A stretch of DNA of 64,000 bases from positions 4,052,001 to 4,116,000 of the forward strand of contig NZ_CP040749.1 in assembly GCF_006065315.1 (NCBI RefSeq), written 5' to 3'. Of the stretch, positions 54,451-64,000 are shown piece by piece; position 1 is the first letter of the stretch, and the number at the start of each line of letters is the position of its first letter. Source of the DNA: Aureibaculum algae (GTDB taxonomy: Bacteria; Bacteroidota; Bacteroidia; Flavobacteriales; Flavobacteriaceae). The notes under the pieces are model-generated. The model was not told the DNA's origin, ran no database searches, and saw only the letters and a program-made list of their open reading frames with translations. Position numbers and translations under genes: made by a program.

Positions 54451-55572
54451 CTATTTAAACAGCCATAGTATTGCTTCTTCAAATCCATTTCTCCATAAAA
54501 CTTCATTATGCTTACCTCCAATAACTATTTTTTTTGCTAAATTCTTATGTTTAAAACCGCTTTTTTTCATAGCCTCAATTACATTATCCATAGCTTCAAT
54601 GGAACTATTATCCTCTTTATTTCCCATTAAGAAGTATGCTTTTACAGTTGATTTTTTACTATGCTCCTTTGTAAAATCAATTACCTTGTCTGAAAACCAA
54701 AAAGAAGGTGAAAATACGCCCACCTTTCCAAAAACTTTAGGATATTTTAATGCGGCGTAATAAGAAATTAATCCGCCCATAGAGCTTCCCATAATGGCAG
54801 TATTTCTACGTTGTGGTTTGGTTCTAAAAGCACTATCTATTTTCGGTTTTAAAGTTTCCACTATAAATTGGACATAGCCTTCCCCTTTTCCTCCACCGTA
54901 ACTATTATTTTTCCATGGCGAGTACTCGTCAATTCTGTGTTTTGAACCATTGTCTATCCCTACCACTATTATTTTTAACTTCTTTTCACGTGCCAATTTA
55001 TTAAGTGTTTCATCAACAGCCCATTCACCAGAAAAAGAAGTTGCGGCGTCAAACAAATTCTGACCATCTTGCATATATACAACAGGATATTTTTCTTTAG
55101 AAGAATTATAATCTGATGGTAAATAAACCCATATTCTGCGTTTTCTTTTAAGTTGCGGAATATGAAGTGCTTTATAAAATAATTTCACATTTGGAGATGC
55201 CGTTGAATTCGCAACTTTCCCCTGAGACCAATTGTCTATTGAAATGTGTACCGTATCATGTGACATATTAAAAATGTATTCTCGATTTTCAATTGTATAA
55301 TAATCTTTATCCGTTTCAACAGACGCCCAAGAACCTTTTGTAAATTTAAAAAGAATAGCTTCTTCTTCAGGTAATGTAATGGAATAATTATTTTTTTGTT
55401 GCTTTAATTTATATTTTTCTTGACCTCCGGTCCACCCTTCAAAGTTTCCAGTAATATAAATATCCTCTTTGGCAGTGCTTTTAGGATATTTAGTAACAAC
55501 AAAAGTGACTTGAGCCAGACTTATTTGAACTATTAATAAAAAACTTACTATTGATAATATGGCTTTGTTCAT
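54451..55572 (-). CDS. Putative esterase (EstD-like) with N-terminal starch-binding-like domain
   Basis: 373 residues. Sec signal peptide, then a CBM20/CBM48-like strand pattern (VTFVVTKYPKSTAKEDIYITGNFEGWTGG... about 22-115) and an alpha/beta hydrolase of the PF00756 esterase family with nucleophile Ser in GSSMGG, PVVYMQDGQNLFD and the catalytic His in GGKHNEVLW. In Bacteroidetes starch loci such proteins probably remove ester substituents or act as accessory enzymes; exact substrate unknown. Between two GH13 genes of the operon. Confidence 0.85.
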   Translation of the reverse strand: MNKAILSIVSFLLIVQISLAQVTFVVTKYPKSTAKEDIYITGNFEGWTGGQEKYKLKQQKNNYSITLPEEEAILFKFTKGSWASVETDKDYYTIENREYIFNMSHDTVHISIDNWSQGKVANSTASPNVKLFYKALHIPQLKRKRRIWVYLPSDYNSSKEKYPVVYMQDGQNLFDAATSFSGEWAVDETLNKLAREKKLKIIVVGIDNGSKHRIDEYSPWKNNSYGGGKGEGYVQFIVETLKPKIDSAFRTKPQRRNTAIMGSSMGGLISYYAALKYPKVFGKVGVFSPSFWFSDKVIDFTKEHSKKSTVKAYFLMGNKEDNSSIEAMDNVIEAMKKSGFKHKNLAKKIVIGGKHNEVLWRNGFEEAILWLFK

Positions 55573-55640
55573 TTTATTGAAGTCCTAAAAACACACCACC
55601 ATCCCTTTTAGGAAAGGAACAGTTATTATTTACGGTAGCT

Positions 55641-57521
55641 TTACAGTTTTGTTGTTAATAATATCACTCCTCTATCATTAATTTTTAATGGGCCTTTCCA
55701 AGTAATTGAATCTTCTGAGATTATATTTTTTAAAGTTTTATCATCTAAACCCATTTCTATAAAACGTTTTAAATCTAACTCAATCGGATTCTCATTTTTA
55801 TTCAAAATCATTACAACAGTTTCATCGCCGTCCATTCGAAACAATACATAGATTCCATTTTCTGGTGCAAAATGAATGGTTTTACCATTATGAATGGCTT
55901 TACTTCCTTTGCGATAATTCAATACTTTTTTAAGAAAATTCTGTACATCTTTTTGCTCATCTGTTAAGCCTTCTCCAGTAAATGCATTTACCGTATCATT
56001 TAGCCAACCTCCAGGAAAATCAGTTCTTATTAGGCCATGGTCACCTGGTTTTTCAGCATCACTCAGTAACACTTCCGTACCATAATATATTTGAGGTACT
56101 CTAGGTAATAACAATACCGATGCTAAGGCCATTTTTGTTTTTACATAATCTTCATTCAGCTGTGTATGAATTCTACTCATATCATGATTGTCTGCAAAAA
56201 TCATGATATCTTCCGGTGTTGCATAATGAAAATCATTCGCTAAGCCTTCATATAATTTCACCAACCCTTTATCCCATTCTTCATTTTCATTTAAAGCAGC
56301 TACAATATTATTTTGCATTGGAAAATCCATGGTAGACCTTAAATTGGACTCATAGCCGTCCTTATTTTTAGCTCCAGTTTGCCAATATCCTACCAATAGC
56401 GGATTCATACTCCACTCCTCACCTACGATACTAAAATTTGGATATTCTTTCATAATTGCCCCTGCCCAATCAGACATAAATTCCTTATCTGGATAAGGAT
56501 AGGTATCTTGACGAATTCCTCCCAATTCCAACGTTTCTATCCACCAAATACTGTTTTGAATAATATAAGTGGCCATAAAAGGATTTTTCTGATTTAAATC
56601 AGGCATGCTATCTACAAACCAACCATCATTTAACTGTTGTTTATCTAATTTTGAGGCATACATATCTTGATTAGCTGTACGTCTATGATTTGATTTTAAA
56701 ATTTCATTTTTATTCAAGAAACTTTCTTGCTGGTTAATCCAATCATTAAAAGGCAAATCTTTCATCCACCAATGTTCGATACCGCAATGGTTAGCCACTT
56801 GATCCATTACCAATTTCATTCCATTTTCTTTGATTTTCTGGGCAAGTTCTTTATAGGCATCCAATGTTCCAAAACGCGGATCTACTTGATAAAAATCAGT
56901 GATTGCGTACCCATGATACGAAGATTCTGACATATCATTGGTCAACAATGGTGTTGGCCAAATTGTAGTAAACCCCATGTCTTTAATATAATCTAAATGA
57001 TTAATCATCCCTCTTATGTCACCACCATGTCTGTAATAATCTTGTGCTCTATTTAAGGTTTGATCTTTTAGACCCGTTACTTGATCGTTAATAACGTTTC
57101 CATTTGCAAAACGATCTGGGGTTATTAAGTAAATAGCATCCGAACTATTAAAACCTTCATAAGCATCAGCCTCCTTTTTACGAGCGTTTAACGTATAGGA
57201 ATACCGAATTGTTTCCTTATTTTCTTGCTCAAAAACGATATCAAACGCTCCCGGTTTTGTTTCTGCATGAATGTTAAGATTTAGAAATAAATAATTTGGA
57301 CTCGTTCCTTTTTGAATACTCATGAGGTGAACACCATCATGAGAAACACTCGGAATAGCATTGCTGATATTATTACCTTTTACCAATAACTGTAAATCGT
57401 TATTCTCAAAACCTACCCACCAATTGAGCGGTTCTACGCGTTCTATTTGGGCACTTGCACCTAAACTCATTAATAGAAATATTTGACCTAAAATAATTAA
57501 TCGCTTAAAATCATATTCCAT
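55641..57521 (-). CDS. susA: SusA-like GH13 cyclomaltodextrinase/neopullulanase
   Basis: 626 residues, Sec signal peptide. N-terminal cyclomaltodextrinase domain (about 27-115, IERVEPLNWWVGFENNDLQLLVKG), then GH13 with DQVANHCG (I), GIRQDTYPYP (II, nucleophile Asp), IVGEEWSMNP (III, Glu) and FADNHDMSR (IV). In SusA this periplasmic enzyme degrades maltooligosaccharides and cyclodextrins. Region II reads GGIRQDT instead of the usual DGFRxD; Arg and Asp are kept. Followed in order by GH97 upstream. Confidence 0.94.
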   Translation of the reverse strand: MEYDFKRLIILGQIFLLMSLGASAQIERVEPLNWWVGFENNDLQLLVKGNNISNAIPSVSHDGVHLMSIQKGTSPNYLFLNLNIHAETKPGAFDIVFEQENKETIRYSYTLNARKKEADAYEGFNSSDAIYLITPDRFANGNVINDQVTGLKDQTLNRAQDYYRHGGDIRGMINHLDYIKDMGFTTIWPTPLLTNDMSESSYHGYAITDFYQVDPRFGTLDAYKELAQKIKENGMKLVMDQVANHCGIEHWWMKDLPFNDWINQQESFLNKNEILKSNHRRTANQDMYASKLDKQQLNDGWFVDSMPDLNQKNPFMATYIIQNSIWWIETLELGGIRQDTYPYPDKEFMSDWAGAIMKEYPNFSIVGEEWSMNPLLVGYWQTGAKNKDGYESNLRSTMDFPMQNNIVAALNENEEWDKGLVKLYEGLANDFHYATPEDIMIFADNHDMSRIHTQLNEDYVKTKMALASVLLLPRVPQIYYGTEVLLSDAEKPGDHGLIRTDFPGGWLNDTVNAFTGEGLTDEQKDVQNFLKKVLNYRKGSKAIHNGKTIHFAPENGIYVLFRMDGDETVVMILNKNENPIELDLKRFIEMGLDDKTLKNIISEDSITWKGPLKINDRGVILLTTKL

Positions 57522-57560
57522 AAATCTAATCTTTTAAATCTTAATAAAAAAACAAGTGTA

Positions 57561-61983
<4,423 letters not shown>

Positions 61984-62040
61984 TTTAATATTAGTATTAA
62001 GGTATTAGTATTAAGTCGATTTTATTTACAATTTATCTAC

Positions 62041-62700
62041 TTAGTTTCCGGCCAATAATCCGTTTAAAAAAGCATCGTCCATTTCTGTAAAATCTTTAAA
62101 ATTATATTGAGCTTCAGATAAAATATTTTTATCTCCAATGCCAATACTTACCATATTTGCTTTGTTGGCAGCTTCTATACCAGCTACAGCATCTTCAAAA
62201 ACAACACAATCATCAGCCTTTACTCCTAATTGTTTTGCTGCTAACAAAAACACTTCCGGATCTGGTTTTGCTTTGGTTACATTATTACCATCTACAATAG
62301 TATCGAAATAAGATAACAAGCCTACTTTTTCTAAAATAGGTTGTGCGTTTTTACTTGCCGACCCCAGTGCTATTGGAATATTACGTTTTTTCAGAAAATC
62401 TAACACTCTACCAACATCTGGTAAAATTTCAGATGCATCCATTTTATCAATATACTTTAGATAATCTACGTTCTTTTCAACCATCCAAGTATCAAACTGA
62501 TTTTTAGTTGCTGTAATTCCACCAATATCAAGTAGAATTTCCATACATCTTTTTCGACTTACCCCTTTAAACATTTCATTTTGTTCGATAGTAAATTCAA
62601 AGCCTAATTCACTTGCTAAATCTCTCCAAGCCAAATAGTGATATTTAGCAGTATCAACTATGACTCCGTCTAAGTCGAATATAAATCCTTTTTTATTCAT
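62041..62700 (-). CDS. pgmB: Beta-phosphoglucomutase
   Basis: 219 residues, HAD superfamily. Nucleophile Asp9 and acid/base Asp11 in FIFDLDGVIVDT, cap domain with KGVSRKRCMEILL (substrate Arg), GSASKNA, KPDPEVFL and the metal Asp pair VFEDAVAG. It turns beta-glucose-1-phosphate into glucose-6-phosphate via the 1,6-bisphosphate. Adjacent to maltose phosphorylase, and its start directly abuts the MFS stop codon. Confidence 0.97.
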   Translation of the reverse strand: MNKKGFIFDLDGVIVDTAKYHYLAWRDLASELGFEFTIEQNEMFKGVSRKRCMEILLDIGGITATKNQFDTWMVEKNVDYLKYIDKMDASEILPDVGRVLDFLKKRNIPIALGSASKNAQPILEKVGLLSYFDTIVDGNNVTKAKPDPEVFLLAAKQLGVKADDCVVFEDAVAGIEAANKANMVSIGIGDKNILSEAQYNFKDFTEMDDAFLNGLLAGN

Positions 62701-64000
62701 TTAATTTTCGTTTAATTTTTCGTCTACATCTTTTACTTTTGCAACTAAGAGAGCAGCTATTAAGAAACTGACTCCACTTGTTACCAATGCAAAAATTGCA
62801 TGATCGTTATATAAATATTTGACTAATGGCCCGCCGATTATAGCATTTATAATTTGAGGAATTACAATAAAGAAATTGAAAATACCCATATATACACCCA
62901 TTTTTTTTGGGTTGATTGACCCCGCCAAAATAGCATAAGGCATGGCCAAAATACTAGCCCAAGCAATACCGACACCTACCATGGAAAGAATTAACCAATC
63001 TTCGTTAGGCATAAAATAAATTGATATTAAACCTATTCCTCCAATAATTAGAGAAGTAGAATGCGTTTTCTTTCTTCCAATTCTTTTTGCGATATAAGGA
63101 AGTGTAAAAGCAAATAATGCAGAAACCAAGTTGTAAACACCAAACAAAATACCAACCCAATCGCCAGCATTTTGATAAGTCTTACTACTACTATCTGTTA
63201 AAGGCAATCCATAAATATGCTGTGCAATTGCAGGAACAGCAAAAACCCACATTCCAAATAGACCAAACCAAGAAAAGAATTGAACCCAACTCAATTGCCG
63301 CATTGTAGCAGGCATCTTTTTAAAATCTTCAAAAATATCTAATAAGCTAGACTCCTTTTCATCATCAACTATTTCAATGACACCCTCTTCAGAAAGATTA
63401 CTTTCAATTTGCTGAAGTTCTTCAGGAGAGTACTCTTTTGTTGTAACAATTGTTATTAAAATTGATACGATCAAAATAATCGCTCCAATAACAAAAGACC
63501 AAATTAGGTGCATAGGTACACTTCCTTCTTCCGATACATTTGAAATTCCAAACCAATTGGTTAATGCATAAGGCAACCAAGAACCGATAACCGCACCAAA
63601 ACCAATCAAAGCGGTTTGAATACTGAATCCAGCTGTTCTTTGATCTGTTCTTAAATTATCTCCCACTAAAGCTCGGAAAGGTTCCATGGCAATATTAAAA
63701 GAGGCATCCATAATCATTAAAAAACCAGCACCCACCCACAAAGCAGGTAAAAAAGCAATAAAAATATCAGCTTGAGGCATCAATACTAATCCAATCGATG
63801 CTAATAAAGCACCCACTAGAAAATAGGGTTTTCTCCTTCCAAACCTCCCCCACGTTTTATCACTATAATGACCAACAATAGGTTGAACAATCAACCCCAT
63901 TAGCGGTGCAATGATCCAAAACCATGAAAGCTCATGCAGATCAGCACCGAAAATTTGAAGAATCCTACTGGCATTTGCGTTTTGTAACGCAAAACCCATT
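62701..64000 (-). CDS. MFS sugar transporter, SLC45/GPH-like (5' end outside window)
   Basis: 433 residues visible, and the frame stays open to the end of the window, so the N-terminus (about 20-30 residues) is missing; the Met at 63999 (MGFALQNANASRIL) is internal. About 12 helices, with WIIAPLMGLIVQPIVGHYSDKTWGRFGRRKPYF between helices 2 and 3. This type occurs with maltose phosphorylase in Bacteroidetes and probably imports maltose across the inner membrane. First visible gene of the operon. Confidence 0.9.
   Translation of the reverse strand, partial: MGFALQNANASRILQIFGADLHELSWFWIIAPLMGLIVQPIVGHYSDKTWGRFGRRKPYFLVGALLASIGLVLMPQADIFIAFLPALWVGAGFLMIMDASFNIAMEPFRALVGDNLRTDQRTAGFSIQTALIGFGAVIGSWLPYALTNWFGISNVSEEGSVPMHLIWSFVIGAIILIVSILITIVTTKEYSPEELQQIESNLSEEGVIEIVDDEKESSLLDIFEDFKKMPATMRQLSWVQFFSWFGLFGMWVFAVPAIAQHIYGLPLTDSSSKTYQNAGDWVGILFGVYNLVSALFAFTLPYIAKRIGRKKTHSTSLIIGGIGLISIYFMPNEDWLILSMVGVGIAWASILAMPYAILAGSINPKKMGVYMGIFNFFIVIPQIINAIIGGPLVKYLYNDHAIFALVTSGVSFLIAALLVAKVKDVDEKLNEN

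Overview
The window is chromosomal DNA from a member of the Bacteroidetes, almost certainly a flavobacterium (family Flavobacteriaceae). The evidence is the low GC content, promoters of the TAnnTTTG type, lipoproteins with Bacteroidetes-style lipoboxes, family content (DUF1684, DUF1599, DUF4293, BT_3928-type and GH97 proteins, Rho with a long polar N-terminal extension) and a Sus-like starch/maltose locus. I see no rRNA and no CRISPR array.

Layout. 1-20.9 kb is core chromosome: the 3' part of a B12-dependent IcmF-type acyl-CoA mutase; an MFS exporter; a DUF1684 lipoprotein overlapping a threonine/serine dehydratase-like gene; two small lipoproteins; the fluoride channel crcB; the DoxX-like/DUF1599 pair; LOG-family protein, folP, an ExbD-like gene and cdaA (diadenylate cyclase); an ABC exporter, truA and a phosphodiesterase; a TPR histidine kinase with its NarL-type regulator; a strong candidate structured ncRNA at 18.3 kb; DUF4293 and rho. 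A tRNA-fMet gene follows at 21.1 kb.

21.16-36.41 kb is a 15.2 kb genomic island inserted in the 3' end of tRNA-fMet, bounded by perfect 35-bp direct repeats. It carries a tyrosine recombinase beside the intact tRNA, a transposase remnant, a HEPN-motif gene beside a large protein with two DUF262 domains and a terminal HNH motif (candidate defence pair), a run of very small genes, an SF3-type helicase, a GIY-YIG endonuclease, a decayed radC gene, a membrane-anchored unknown and a second HEPN-motif protein. I see no relaxase or conjugation genes, so it looks like a satellite-type or defence island. The element brought a new terminator for the tRNA; the old one is stranded beyond the right repeat.

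36.8-50.6 kb is a stress and anion-handling region: a stand-alone LigD polymerase domain, an erythromycin-esterase homologue, an OmpA lipoprotein, a universal stress protein, a 1-Cys peroxiredoxin, an SLC13/DASS permease with a membrane partner, a CYTH phosphatase, a possible second CYTH-like protein, a lamin-tail/SdiA-regulated gene split by an in-frame stop, an OprO/P-type porin and Hsp20. Four transcription units here share a palindrome TGAY-N4-RTCA whose centre lies 29.5 bp before the -7 promoter box. This is the geometry of a Crp/Fnr-family activator and suggests one regulon. Porin + DASS permease + CYTH enzymes together suggest uptake and hydrolysis of a phosphate oligomer or another divalent anion.

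50.7-64 kb is a maltodextrin operon on the minus strand: MFS sugar transporter (cut by the window end), beta-phosphoglucomutase, GH65 maltose phosphorylase, GH97 glucosidase, SusA-like GH13, an esterase with a starch-binding-like N-terminus and two GH13 lipoproteins, ending at a strong terminator. The logic is periplasmic/surface degradation to maltose, import, then phosphorolysis to glucose and beta-glucose-1-phosphate, which PgmB converts to glucose-6-phosphate.
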